DNA of 64,000 bases from Eutrophocola sp964601805 (lineage in GTDB: Bacteria; Pseudomonadota; Gammaproteobacteria; Pseudomonadales; Pseudohongiellaceae): positions 1 to 64,000 of the forward strand of contig CAZROW010000003.1 in assembly GCA_964601805.1 (NCBI GenBank). Reading direction: 5' to 3'. Positions 46,055 through 54,206 of this stretch are shown piece by piece. The position numbers were made by a program, and so were the translations under genes. A model generated the notes under the pieces. It was not told the DNA's origin. It saw only the letters and a program-made list of their open reading frames with translations, and did not search any database. Within the stretch, counting starts at the first letter, position 1. The number at the start of each line of letters is the position of its first letter.

Positions 46055-46124
46055 TTAAGCACCCGAGGCCTGATGATTGCTGGATCGTGGGAGTAGGAAA
46101 TGTCACCAGGCCCCGGGTGCTTAA
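46055..46124. other. Large 18-bp inverted repeat
   Basis: The left arm 46055-46072 (TTAAGCACCCGAGGCCTG) and right arm 46107-46124 (CAGGCCCCGGGTGCTTAA) pair over 18 positions with one G-T mismatch and a 34-base loop. It lies between the convergent ends of pgpA and the repeat-protein gene. There is no classic T-tract, so it could be a processing hairpin, a bidirectional roadblock or a small mobile palindrome rather than a simple terminator. Confidence 0.75.
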
Positions 46125-46128
46125 AGCT

Positions 46129-47163
46129 TTAGTCGACGTCAATATCCACGTCGATGTCTATGTCCTCATCAATATCTGTGTCCCTGTCCCAGTTCCAGTA
46201 GCGGTTACGATAGTTGCCACGAGTGTCACGTGGTGCCGATGCCGCCTCAATGACTTCACCCTGCACATTTCTGACATTGAAACTGCCACCACCCCGGCGA
46301 TAGACAATGACATCCTTGCCCACATCCGAGACATTGATGCCACCACCACCGTCGGTAAAGGAAATACTACCCTTGACTCGGCTGACAGTGATTTCTCCGC
46401 TGCCGTCATAAATTTCCCCGTCACTATCGATATCCCTGACGCGAATGCTGCCACCGCCATCGCGAATATCCAGGTGGCCGCCAACATTGGCCACTTCAAT
46501 CGAGCCGCCACCATCATGGATGGTGAGTCGGCCGCCGACTTTTTCCACTTCCAGGCTGCCGCCGCCATCCCGGATTTCAACGTCGCCCGTCACCTCTGAC
46601 ACCGCTATTTCGCCCCCGCCATCCTGCAGGTCCAGGTCACCGTCAATATTCGAAATAAAGGCATCACCACCGCCGGTGCGCAGTTCGAGATCACCCCGGG
46701 TGCCGGAAATAATCACTTCTCCCCGGTAATCGTTGATCCGCAGGTCAATGCCTTCAGGCACTTTGACCTCCAGGTGGGAATAGGGGCGGTCCTTGCCCGA
46801 ACGAAAGAAGTCGATAAGGCCCCAGGTAAAAAAGGAAACATCATCATTCTCGTCGTAGTCGCCGACCCAGGAATCCAGCTCGGCACGGCTGCCTCGTCGT
46901 TCCAGGTCCAATACCAGGCCTTCCGAGAGGGCCTGGCGAGCTTCATCATCGTCCCAGTCATTGTTGAACTCGATTAACACTTCCACTTCGATCCGGTCAT
47001 TGTCGCTGCGGGAAATGGTCAGCGGGCCGCTGTAGGTGCGAATGACCAGGTCGCGGATGTTCCCGGCATCCAGGGACCGGTTTTCTACTGTGGTGTAGGC
47101 CAGCGCACTGTTACCAAGAAGTACCGCGGGCACCAGCAGGCATAGCCTGAAAAGTGGATTCAT
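46129..47163 (-). CDS. Exported beta-helix-like repeat protein, DUF4097-type
   Basis: Protein of 344 residues from ATG 47163; the frame is open to 47211. The signal peptide is about residues 1-22 (ending in SALA). The N-terminal domain has a beta-strand pattern (VIRTYSGPLTISRSDNDRIEVEV). From about residue 140 to 300 there are about eight tandem repeats of 18 residues, most with a central DGGG or TGGG turn and alternating hydrophobic residues (GDLDLQDGGGEIAVSEVT; GDVEIRDGGGSLEVEKVG; GRLTIHDGGGSIEVANVG). This matches DUF4097/DUF2807-like beta-helix proteins. The C-terminus is a D/I/V tail (DTDIDEDIDIDVDIDVD). Function unknown; probably periplasmic. Confidence 0.82.
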   Translation of the reverse strand: MNPLFRLCLLVPAVLLGNSALAYTTVENRSLDAGNIRDLVIRTYSGPLTISRSDNDRIEVEVLIEFNNDWDDDEARQALSEGLVLDLERRGSRAELDSWVGDYDENDDVSFFTWGLIDFFRSGKDRPYSHLEVKVPEGIDLRINDYRGEVIISGTRGDLELRTGGGDAFISNIDGDLDLQDGGGEIAVSEVTGDVEIRDGGGSLEVEKVGGRLTIHDGGGSIEVANVGGHLDIRDGGGSIRVRDIDSDGEIYDGSGEITVSRVKGSISFTDGGGGINVSDVGKDVIVYRRGGGSFNVRNVQGEVIEAASAPRDTRGNYRNRYWNWDRDTDIDEDIDIDVDIDVD

Positions 47164-47682
47164 GAGTGAACCTTGCCAATTGTTATTATGCTTTTTATGG
47201 TTTTGACGCATTCTCTGTTCAGAAAGTTTGCTTCCTGCTCCTTTTGTCCTGTTCCATCAACCTGCCTGCGGGGGATTGACCTGCAGTCAGTTCTTTCCTG
47301 AATTTGTTCTGCCCAACTTCTGTCTTGCTTGGCACAAAGTATGATGCAAGAACTTATTGCGGAAACCTTGCAGAAACCGGGCCAACTTTTGCGGTTTTCT
47401 AAGCAACTGAAAATGAAGAACAATTTTTCAGGAGCGTAAACCCCACAATAGGGTCATGGTTAATACACCCAATTTTTGGTGAATCTCGCATGACCTGTTA
47501 GCGGCCAAACCGTGGCCTTGTCAGGCCGAGATGTTTATACTTGCAACCCCCGATTTTCAGGCCTGACCCGTTCAGCCCTTTTGGACGTATAAAAAAGGTC
47601 AGGTATGCATTGCCGGGTACTTCAGCCTCAAATATTAAGAGGCAGAGCTTAATTCTTGATGAATTCCAGGAGTGTTTTATTC
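47164..47682. other. Divergent intergenic region before the aldehyde dehydrogenase
   Basis: This 519-base stretch holds no supported gene; a minus-strand frame at 47160-47423 looks like noise. Inverted repeats occur: CCTGACC (from about 47562) and GGTCAGG (about 47599), and a GGCC-rich imperfect pair near 47502-47526. These could be regulatory for the divergent genes. A TGGCAC word at 47330 was checked as a sigma-54 site and rejected. Confidence 0.5.
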
Positions 47683-49113
47683 ATGCGTGATTACATGCAG
47701 TTTTATATCAACGGCGAATGGGTTGATCCGGTCACCCCGCGTTCTCTGGATGTGATTGATCCGTCCACAGAAGAGGTTGCAGGTCATATCAGCCTGGGTA
47801 GTGAAGAGGATGTCAACAAGGCCGTGGACGCTGCGGCTGCCGCTTTCCCGTCGTGGTCCGCCATGTCCAGGGAAGATCGCCTGGTCATCATGAACCGCAT
47901 TGTCGAGGAATTTGAAAAGCGGGTGCCCGAGATTGGTGAAGCCATCACCCTGGAAATGGGTGCGCCCAAGTGGCTGGCCGACGGTACCCAGGCTGCTATT
48001 GGTGTGAACCATTTCAAGACAGCTATTGGCGTACTGGAAAAATTTGAATTTGAAGAAGACCGTGGCACCAGCCGCGTCACCCGCGAGCCCATTGGTGTTT
48101 GCGGTTTTATCACCCCCTGGAACTGGCCTATCCACCAGATCTGCGCCAAGGTGGCGCCGGCCCTGGCCGTAGGCTGTACCGTGGTCCTGAAGCCTTCCGA
48201 AATCGCGCCATTTTCGGCCAAGCTGTTTGCCGATGTCCTGGCCGCTGCAGGCGTTCCGGCTGGCGTGTTCAACCTGGTTAATGGCCTGGGTCCCGAAGTG
48301 GGGCAGGCTATCGCGGCACACCCGAAAGTGGACATGGTCTCTATCACCGGTTCCACCCGGGCCGGCATCCAGGTAGCCGAAGCGGCTGCCAAGACGGTCA
48401 AGCGTGTGCACCAGGAACTGGGTGGCAAGAGCCCCAACATCGTGCTGGAAGATGCCGACCTGGAGGCCGCGGTCACTGGTGGCATCAACGGCATCATGAT
48501 GAATTCCGGGCAATCCTGTCGTGCGCCCACGCGCATGCTGGTGCCCAACAAGTTAATGGATGAAGTTTGCGCAATAGCAAAAGAGGCGGCCGAAAGCTGG
48601 GCGCCAGGAGATCCAAAGGCGGATAGCAAAATGGGGCCGGTCATTTCCGCGCCCCAGTGGGAAAAGATCCAGGGCCTGATTCACAGTGGTGTGGAGCAGG
48701 GTGCGGAACTCGTCACAGGAGGTGAAGGCAAGCCGGAAGGGCTGGAAAAGGGCTACTTTGTGAAGCCCACGGTATTCCGGAATGTGAAAAACGATATGGA
48801 AATAGCCAGGGAAGAGATTTTCGGCCCGGTACTCAGCATCATTGGTTATGACACCGAGGAAGAAGCGGTCGAGATTGCCAATGACACCGAGTATGGCCTG
48901 GGTGGATATGTCCACAGCAAGGATATTGATCATGCCAGGGCTGTGGCGGCGAAAATCCGTGCCGGCTACATCAGTATCAATAATGCAGGCCTGGACCTGA
49001 ATGCCCCGTTTGGCGGATACAAGCACTCCGGCAATGGCAGGGAGTTCAGTGACCAGGCATTTGGTGAGTTTCTGGAGTATAAATCCCTGTTGGGTTATAC
49101 GCCGGCAGCTTAG
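47683..49113 (+). CDS. NAD(P)-dependent aldehyde dehydrogenase
   Basis: Class-general ALDH of 476 residues. The start at ATG 47683 follows AGGAG (47668-47672). Catalytic C279 is in GQSCRAPTRM, the general base E245 is in ELGGKSPNI, and the oxyanion-hole N147 is in TPWNWPI. The nucleotide loop GSTRAG is present. The substrate is unknown. It lies just upstream of a LigM/DesA-like O-demethylase, so an aromatic aldehyde is an attractive but unproven idea. No partner oxygenase is visible. Confidence 0.93.
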   Translation: MRDYMQFYINGEWVDPVTPRSLDVIDPSTEEVAGHISLGSEEDVNKAVDAAAAAFPSWSAMSREDRLVIMNRIVEEFEKRVPEIGEAITLEMGAPKWLADGTQAAIGVNHFKTAIGVLEKFEFEEDRGTSRVTREPIGVCGFITPWNWPIHQICAKVAPALAVGCTVVLKPSEIAPFSAKLFADVLAAAGVPAGVFNLVNGLGPEVGQAIAAHPKVDMVSITGSTRAGIQVAEAAAKTVKRVHQELGGKSPNIVLEDADLEAAVTGGINGIMMNSGQSCRAPTRMLVPNKLMDEVCAIAKEAAESWAPGDPKADSKMGPVISAPQWEKIQGLIHSGVEQGAELVTGGEGKPEGLEKGYFVKPTVFRNVKNDMEIAREEIFGPVLSIIGYDTEEEAVEIANDTEYGLGGYVHSKDIDHARAVAAKIRAGYISINNAGLDLNAPFGGYKHSGNGREFSDQAFGEFLEYKSLLGYTPAA

Positions 49114-49150
49114 GTTTCCTGAAGGCAGAAATCACTGTTTTTCAGGAGTT

Positions 49151-49256
49151 CACTTGTCCTGTGACAAGTGTCTTAAACACGCGGGTAATGTGCCACTGTG
49201 CCAGGGCTTTTGAAGGCCCTGGCAGCATTGCAAAATCAGGCCTTAACATGTATCGT
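49151..49256 (+). promoter_or_regulatory. Two-hairpin leader and promoter candidate of the LigM-like gene
   Basis: CACTTGTC-CTGT-GACAAGTG (49151-49170) is a perfect 8-bp inverted repeat. TGCCAGGGC/GCCCTGGCA (49199-49224, 8-base loop) is a perfect 9-bp one. TTGCAA (49228-49233), 17 bases, TATCGT (49251-49256) is a possible promoter. The GAGG ribosome site is at 49287-49290. The hairpins have no T-tract, so they are more likely mRNA-stabilising, regulatory or operator elements than terminators. Confidence 0.5.
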
Positions 49257-49302
49257 AGCGCCTTTTTTTTCGACCCCAAAAACTTAGAGGAAACCAACAA
49301 CA

Positions 49303-50694
49303 ATGAGCAAGAGCTTAGAAGACTTATTGCAAAGTGTTGACAGCCCGGTTGAGATGATGCGCAACTCAAAGATAGGCGCCTACGTCTATCCTGTTGTCGC
49401 TCCCGAATTCCACAACTGGCGCAGTGAACAAGAAGCATGGCGTGAATCAGCAGTACTGTTCGACCAGTCTCACCACATGGTAGACATCTACATCAAAGGT
49501 CCGGACGCTATCAAACTGCTGTCTGATACTGCCATCAACAGCTTTGAAAACTTCCCTGTCAACCGTGCCAAGCAGTACGTCCCTGTAAGCTACTCAGGTC
49601 ACGTTATCGGTGACGGTATCCTGTTCCACCTGGCCCAGAACGAGCTGGTTTTTGTTGGTCGTGCACCTTCTGCCAACTGGATTCGCTTCCACGCTGAAAC
49701 TGGCGGTTACGACGTTGAGATCATTCACGATGATCGTTCTCCTTCACGTCCGATGGGTAAGCCGGTTCACCGTATTTCCTACCGCTACCAGATCCAGGGC
49801 CCGAACGCCTGGCCGATCATTGAAAAACTCAATGGTGGTCCGGTTGAGCAGCTGAAGTTCTTCCACATGGCTGACATGAACATTGACGGCACCCGCGTAC
49901 GCACACTGCGTCACGGTATGGCCGGTGCGCCTGGTCTGGAAATCTGGGGTCCATATGAAGAAGGCGAGCGCATCAAGAACGCCATTCTGGAAGCCGGTGA
50001 AGAATTCGGCATCGTGCCTGTAGGTTCTAACGCCTACGCGTCCAACACCCTGGAGTCCGGCTGGATTCCATCTCCGCTGCCTGCTGTCTACTCCGATGAC
50101 CGCATGAAGGCCTATCGCGAGTGGCTGCCAGCTGCCAGCTACGAAGGTACCGCTGCTATCGCCGGTTCCTACGTGTCTGACAACATCGAAGATTACTACA
50201 CTACTCCTTACGAGCTGGGCTACGGTCCGTTCATCAAGTTTGACCATGACTTCATCGGCCGCGACGCCCTGGAAGCCATGCAGAATGATGATCATCGCAA
50301 GAAAGTGACATTCGCCTGGAACAGCGAAGACGTGGTCAAGGCTTACGCTTCCCTGTTTGAGAAAGGTGAGCACGCCAAGTACATCAACATTCCTATTGCC
50401 AACTACGGCAACTCCTCTTTCGACACCATTCTGGGTGGCGACAAGGTGGTAGGTCTGTCCATGTTCTCTGGCTACAGCTACAACGAGCGCAGCTGTCTGT
50501 CCCTGGGTACTGTGGATTCTGACATCGAGATCGGTACCGAAGTGGTCCTGGTCTGGGGTGAGAAGCCTGCTACCGAGAAGACTACTGTTGAAGCGAAGAG
50601 TACTTCCATCGAGATCCGTGCACGTGTCAGCCCGGTTCCCTATGCTGAAGTTGTTCGTGATTCCTACGTCGAAGGTTCATGGCGTAAGAAATAA
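49303..50694 (+). CDS. LigM/DesA-type tetrahydrofolate-dependent aryl O-demethylase homologue
   Basis: GcvT-family protein of 463 residues. It follows the LigM/DesA subgroup throughout, with NSKIGAYVYPVVAPEFHNWR, SAVLFDQSHHMVDIYI, GRAPSANWI, HDDRSPSRPMGKPVHRIS, LRHGMAGAPGLEIWGPYE, NTLESGWIPSPLPAVY and a GYSYNERSCLSL segment. LigM and DesA move the methyl group of vanillate, 3-O-methylgallate or syringate to tetrahydrofolate. The same fold also includes dimethylsulfoniopropionate demethylase, so the exact methyl donor is open. Codons shift toward GGT, CGT, AAC, TAC and GTT compared with neighbours, suggesting very high expression. Strong terminator follows. Confidence 0.88.
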   Translation: MSKSLEDLLQSVDSPVEMMRNSKIGAYVYPVVAPEFHNWRSEQEAWRESAVLFDQSHHMVDIYIKGPDAIKLLSDTAINSFENFPVNRAKQYVPVSYSGHVIGDGILFHLAQNELVFVGRAPSANWIRFHAETGGYDVEIIHDDRSPSRPMGKPVHRISYRYQIQGPNAWPIIEKLNGGPVEQLKFFHMADMNIDGTRVRTLRHGMAGAPGLEIWGPYEEGERIKNAILEAGEEFGIVPVGSNAYASNTLESGWIPSPLPAVYSDDRMKAYREWLPAASYEGTAAIAGSYVSDNIEDYYTTPYELGYGPFIKFDHDFIGRDALEAMQNDDHRKKVTFAWNSEDVVKAYASLFEKGEHAKYINIPIANYGNSSFDTILGGDKVVGLSMFSGYSYNERSCLSLGTVDSDIEIGTEVVLVWGEKPATEKTTVEAKSTSIEIRARVSPVPYAEVVRDSYVEGSWRKK

Positions 50695-50716
50695 GAGATT
50701 TTCTCTTGTAAAAAAA

Positions 50717-50742
50717 GCCCGGCAATCGCCGGGCTTTTTTTT
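50717..50742 (+). terminator. Rho-independent terminator of the LigM-like gene
   Basis: The stem GCCCGGC/GCCGGGC has a four-base loop and eight T (50735-50742), with six A before it, 22 bases after the stop codon. Confidence 0.93.
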
Positions 50743-50761
50743 GCTTGAATATTACTTGCAT

Positions 50762-50842
50762 TGCCGGAGATTGCTGCGCAATTTCCGGCCTACAACGTGC
50801 CCCCTTCGTAGGCCGGAAATGGCCGTAAGGCCATCTCCGGCG
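50762..50842. repeat. REP pair 3 (A reverse, B forward)
   Basis: Inverted A unit TGCCGGAGATTGC to GCAATTTCCGGCCTAC (50762-50793), a 14-base spacer, then B unit GTAGGCCGGAAATGGCC to GGCCATCTCCGGCG (50808-50842). Here the GTAGG ends face inward, opposite to pairs 1 and 2. It lies between convergent genes. Confidence 0.9.
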
Positions 50843-50851
50843 AATGATTGG

Positions 50852-51517
50852 TTAATCCTGGATGGGCAACAGTGGGGTGCGGCCTTCCGGCAAATGCTGG
50901 TCGATGGCGGTGAGCACCATGCCGACCATCACGTAGTCCCCCATGATGGTGACCAGTTCCACCACGCCCTGTCTGCCAAACATGTCCACGGCTTCGGCAA
51001 ACAGTGCCGAATCCAGGTGATGTTCGCGCATGAGTTGTCGGCCGAGTTCAATAATCAGGTTTTCCGCTGCCGGCAGGCCCATGGGTTCCCGGTTGTGTTT
51101 GACGGTATCAACGGCTGCCTGTGATATGCCAAATTCCAGTGCGGCCGGTTCGTGGCCCGAGTACTCATACTGTTGCTGGATTTCAGATGCGGCAACCAGC
51201 ACAGCCAGTTCAAAATACTTGCGTTCGATAACGCCGTCATTGCGCAGGTAATTGTTCAGCTCACTCCAGAGTTCGGCAATTTTCGGGCTGTAGAGGGAAA
51301 CAGACACGGGGCCGGTGGTGGGTGTCGGTCGATTACCGACTACCTCGTCATAGGCCGCCTTGCCCTCTGCGCTCAGGTCTTCGCGCGAGAGCTGTGGCAG
51401 ACGGGTCAGAGTCGTTGCATTGACGTCGTCAGGAAGGTTACGGGTTTGCGCCTGGGTTCCCGACATACCGAAAACCTGGGTACAGAGTAAAATCATTACT
51501 AGCCATTTCTTGGTCAT
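50852..51517 (-). CDS. Exported carboxymuconolactone-decarboxylase-like protein
   Basis: Protein of 221 residues with a signal peptide (about 1-23, ending in TQAQ). The mature domain matches the carboxymuconolactone decarboxylase/AhpD fold (FELAVLVAASEIQQQYEYSGHEPAALEFGIS). The AhpD CxxC pair is absent; the motif is YEYSGHE, as in the Cys-less branch, so peroxidase activity is unlikely. Substrate unknown. It is convergent with the LigM-like gene across the REP pair and lies just downstream of another exported protein on its own strand. Confidence 0.82.
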   Translation of the reverse strand: MTKKWLVMILLCTQVFGMSGTQAQTRNLPDDVNATTLTRLPQLSREDLSAEGKAAYDEVVGNRPTPTTGPVSVSLYSPKIAELWSELNNYLRNDGVIERKYFELAVLVAASEIQQQYEYSGHEPAALEFGISQAAVDTVKHNREPMGLPAAENLIIELGRQLMREHHLDSALFAEAVDMFGRQGVVELVTIMGDYVMVGMVLTAIDQHLPEGRTPLLPIQD

Positions 51518-51619
51518 TATTTTTTCCCTTTTTTAATCATTCAACAATCATTTCACTACATTAACAGTAAACAAGTGTTACAGCGACTGGACGAAAGCAC
51601 AGTCACAAGGCGCCGTGCA

Positions 51620-52819
51620 TCACTCGAAATCAAAAATATTGGTTTCCACTTCCGGACGCTGCATGCCGTCCTCAAAATACTCTTCCCAGATTTTTGCCCA
51701 GGGCCGGTCATACCAGTCGGGAATTTTGTAGTCAATAACCGTACCGGGATTTACCGGCTGCAGGCGGCCTTCTATATTAAACAGGGTTTGTTGGCACTCT
51801 TTCCACTGGTAGCGCTGGTCCGAGTCCATCCCGGCGCGCCAGGTGTATTTCACATCCAGTTTCAGGGGGGCGACAAAAGCGGTGTCATCGTACATGGTGA
51901 CAGTAAGCAGCAGGTTGTTGTCCTCATCGCGGGTGTAGATCTCGATGGCTTCAAAATCGCTGCTGTATTCGGGCAGGGCGTGGGACATCCACCAGCCCTG
52001 CACGTTCTTCGTCCAGGCGATCAGGGTTTCTCCGTCCCAGAAGCCGATGCTTTCACCGTACCACTGTGAAATGAGCGTGGCGTGCTCCTTGCCAATCAGT
52101 ATCTGGCGCATGAAATTCAGGGCGGTGCCGGAAACCAGTTGTACCTGGTAGGGCGTCAGGGTGACCTGGATATCGCGAATGCCCTGGGCCCACCAGCGCA
52201 CCATACCTTCCGGGTAGCAGGTGGCCGACATCCATTGCGGGGAATTGCTGACACCAACATGGTACAGCGCCTGGGCGAAGCGCTGCTGGTATTCCGGAGT
52301 CAATGCCCGCATCAGGGTGCCCGACTGGATGTTGTTGCCAAAGGTCCACTGCTGTTGCTGCAGGGTGCGTGAATCGTAATACCCTTCCCAGGCCGGTGGC
52401 AGGTTTTCGCGATCATAGACTGTGGGTCCGCCATGGGCCTTTGCCTGTGCCATCAGGGCAGCATAGTGTTCTTCGGCAGAGGTATAGGGCAGGGGGCTGA
52501 TGAGTTCATCAAACGAGAGTCCGTAGTCGCAGTCTCCCCACTGGCCAACGATGTTATCAATCCACAAATCGCCCACCTGCCTTGGTGAATGACACCGGGT
52601 ATAGCGGGGGTCTTCCCAGTACCGGGCATCGAGATAGAAGTCAGTGGTGGTGAACAGGTCTACCGGCAGAGCTTCAATGCCCGGTGGTGGTTCATAGGCG
52701 TTGATTTCTGCCTGCAACTGAGGGGTAACCTGGGCCATGGCAGCAGATGAGAGCAACAACGTTGCTCTCACTGCGACCTTAACGGCTTTGGCCAGGATAC
52801 CCGTGATGCTGGTTGTCAT
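51620..52819 (-). CDS. Exported protein of unknown function
   Basis: Protein of 399 residues from ATG 52819 (MTTSITGILAK); the frame opens at 52891. The signal peptide is about residues 1-29 (ending in AAMA). The mature part is Trp- and Tyr-rich with charged clusters: PRYTRCHSPRQVGDLWID, WGDCDYGLSFDEL, then WFNIEG-like C-terminal stretches and the end YFEDGMQRPEVET. Several cysteines could form disulfides. No known domain was recognised. It is between the CMD-like gene (102 bases) and the double-DoxX gene (25 bases), on the same strand as both, so the three may be one operon. Confidence 0.8.
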   Translation of the reverse strand: MTTSITGILAKAVKVAVRATLLLSSAAMAQVTPQLQAEINAYEPPPGIEALPVDLFTTTDFYLDARYWEDPRYTRCHSPRQVGDLWIDNIVGQWGDCDYGLSFDELISPLPYTSAEEHYAALMAQAKAHGGPTVYDRENLPPAWEGYYDSRTLQQQQWTFGNNIQSGTLMRALTPEYQQRFAQALYHVGVSNSPQWMSATCYPEGMVRWWAQGIRDIQVTLTPYQVQLVSGTALNFMRQILIGKEHATLISQWYGESIGFWDGETLIAWTKNVQGWWMSHALPEYSSDFEAIEIYTRDEDNNLLLTVTMYDDTAFVAPLKLDVKYTWRAGMDSDQRYQWKECQQTLFNIEGRLQPVNPGTVIDYKIPDWYDRPWAKIWEEYFEDGMQRPEVETNIFDFE

Positions 52820-52844
52820 CTTTGCTGCAATACCAGGTCGGTTC

Positions 52845-54065
52845 TCAGGTACCACCAACCGGTGAGGAGTCTTTACCGGAAGCTGCGGCACCCCATACCA
52901 CGAACCCGGCAGTCACAAGCAGGGCGCACCAGGAGAACAAATCGTTAACCGACTCGTTGAAGCTGGTGCCGGCCACCGATTCGCTGAAACTGAAATAGCC
53001 GAGCCAGATGTCGAAATACATCAGCATCATCATCACGGGAATAAACAGCCACCAGGGGTGCTGTCCCATGTCGCGAAAGCGCCGGATGAGCAGGGTAAAT
53101 AGCGGGTACAGGAGGACAAACATGGAGAAGATGCCGGACCCTCCAGGAACGTAGTAGGAATAGAAAGCGATGCTGACCAGCACGGTGGCCATGGCCGGAA
53201 TATAGTCGTCCTTGCTGGTTGTGCCATCGTTATTGACCATCAATGCATCGTAATTGGCCGTCCCGGGTTCTTCGCCAACGGCAAAGGAATAGCGTTGCAG
53301 GACATCCCTGTAGTACGGCAGGTAGGCCAGCATCAACAAGCCATTGAGGCCGAATACCACCAGCGCACCAAGGGACGACACCAGGGACTGGTCAAGGAAC
53401 AGTCCCCAGAACAGGGCATTGGCGCTGATCATCATCTGTACGCACAGGGCCGCCGGTACCATGATATTGGCCAGCAGCAGCACGCCGGCGACCAGTTGCA
53501 CCACGAGAGCGACATGCAGCAACCTGGAATTGGTCAGCGAGGTCATCAGCATCTCGGACAATGGCTGTGATCCTGCGGGGGGTGAGGACAGAAACAGGAC
53601 GTAGACTGAATACAGCACCACCAGTGCACCCAGGACAAGCCGGGCACCCATGACCAGTTGTTTACGCTCGTTCACTTCGGTTTTCACGGTGAACATGGGC
53701 AGGTAGTACTTGTAGTAGGCCAGGCACAACAGGGAGTTGCACAGCAGCGTTGCATAGCCGAAGGTTGACGCGCCCGAAGTCCAGCCTTCCAGCGGTGCAT
53801 CCCAGTAGAACACGCCAAAGGATACCGGCAGGCAAATCAGCAGCGCCAGCGGCGTAAAGAAACCGAACAGTGCGCCGATGCCGGCGATCAGCTCCACCCC
53901 CTTGACGATGTCGAACAGCCGACTGTCCAGCAGGGCAACAATCAGTTCCATGCTCAGGGGTTGTGATCCCATGGGCTGTGGAAACAAGGGAAGAAAATGA
54001 TTAAGGCCGGCAGGAATCATCCAGGCCGCGAAGATCAAACGAACAAACCAGACTGCATATTTCAT
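52845..54065 (-). CDS. Double DoxX-like membrane protein with C-terminal DUF805-like part
   Basis: Polytopic inner-membrane protein of 406 residues. Residues about 1-120 and 135-260 are two DoxX-like four-helix modules with matching phrases (GSQPLSMELIVALLDSRLFDIV and GSQPLSEMLMTSLTNSRLLHVA), showing an internal duplication. A C-terminal part (about 290-390) has LLIRRFRDMGQHPWWLFIP, the signature of DUF805. The combination is unusual. Related DoxX proteins take part in thiosulfate:quinone or membrane redox reactions, but no function is assigned. Its ATG follows a perfect palindrome by ten bases. Confidence 0.82.
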   Translation of the reverse strand: MKYAVWFVRLIFAAWMIPAGLNHFLPLFPQPMGSQPLSMELIVALLDSRLFDIVKGVELIAGIGALFGFFTPLALLICLPVSFGVFYWDAPLEGWTSGASTFGYATLLCNSLLCLAYYKYYLPMFTVKTEVNERKQLVMGARLVLGALVVLYSVYVLFLSSPPAGSQPLSEMLMTSLTNSRLLHVALVVQLVAGVLLLANIMVPAALCVQMMISANALFWGLFLDQSLVSSLGALVVFGLNGLLMLAYLPYYRDVLQRYSFAVGEEPGTANYDALMVNNDGTTSKDDYIPAMATVLVSIAFYSYYVPGGSGIFSMFVLLYPLFTLLIRRFRDMGQHPWWLFIPVMMMLMYFDIWLGYFSFSESVAGTSFNESVNDLFSWCALLVTAGFVVWGAAASGKDSSPVGGT

Positions 54066-54075
54066 GGAGCCCCCC

Positions 54076-54091
54076 GTACGTTAAAACGTAC
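54076..54091 (-). promoter_or_regulatory. Perfect palindromic operator candidate
   Basis: GTACGTT-AA-AACGTAC (54076-54091) is a perfect 7-bp inverted repeat ten bases upstream of the double-DoxX start codon. The size and AT-centre fit a TetR/MarR-type operator overlapping the ribosome site. No such regulator lies next to it. Confidence 0.5.
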
Positions 54092-54206
54092 TTATAGTTG
54101 TAATAGTTTTTATTGGCGACCACATTGCATGGCCTTTTGTGTTGAAAGAAGCTTAACACCTGTTCCGGGTTTTGTAACTGACTGCCAGGATTCCTTGTAG
54201 CGTTCA

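Noticed and set aside
46055..46124. Integron attC site
   Set aside because: A long imperfect palindrome exists, but the RYYYAAC/GTTRRRY core sites are absent and no integrase is near.
47330..47345. Sigma-54 promoter (TGGCAC...)
   Set aside because: The GG to GC spacing is 13 bases instead of 10, so the -12 element is absent.
47160..47423. Minus-strand 87-residue frame upstream of the beta-helix gene
   Set aside because: It overlaps the promoter region of the gene downstream and has no recognisable protein features.
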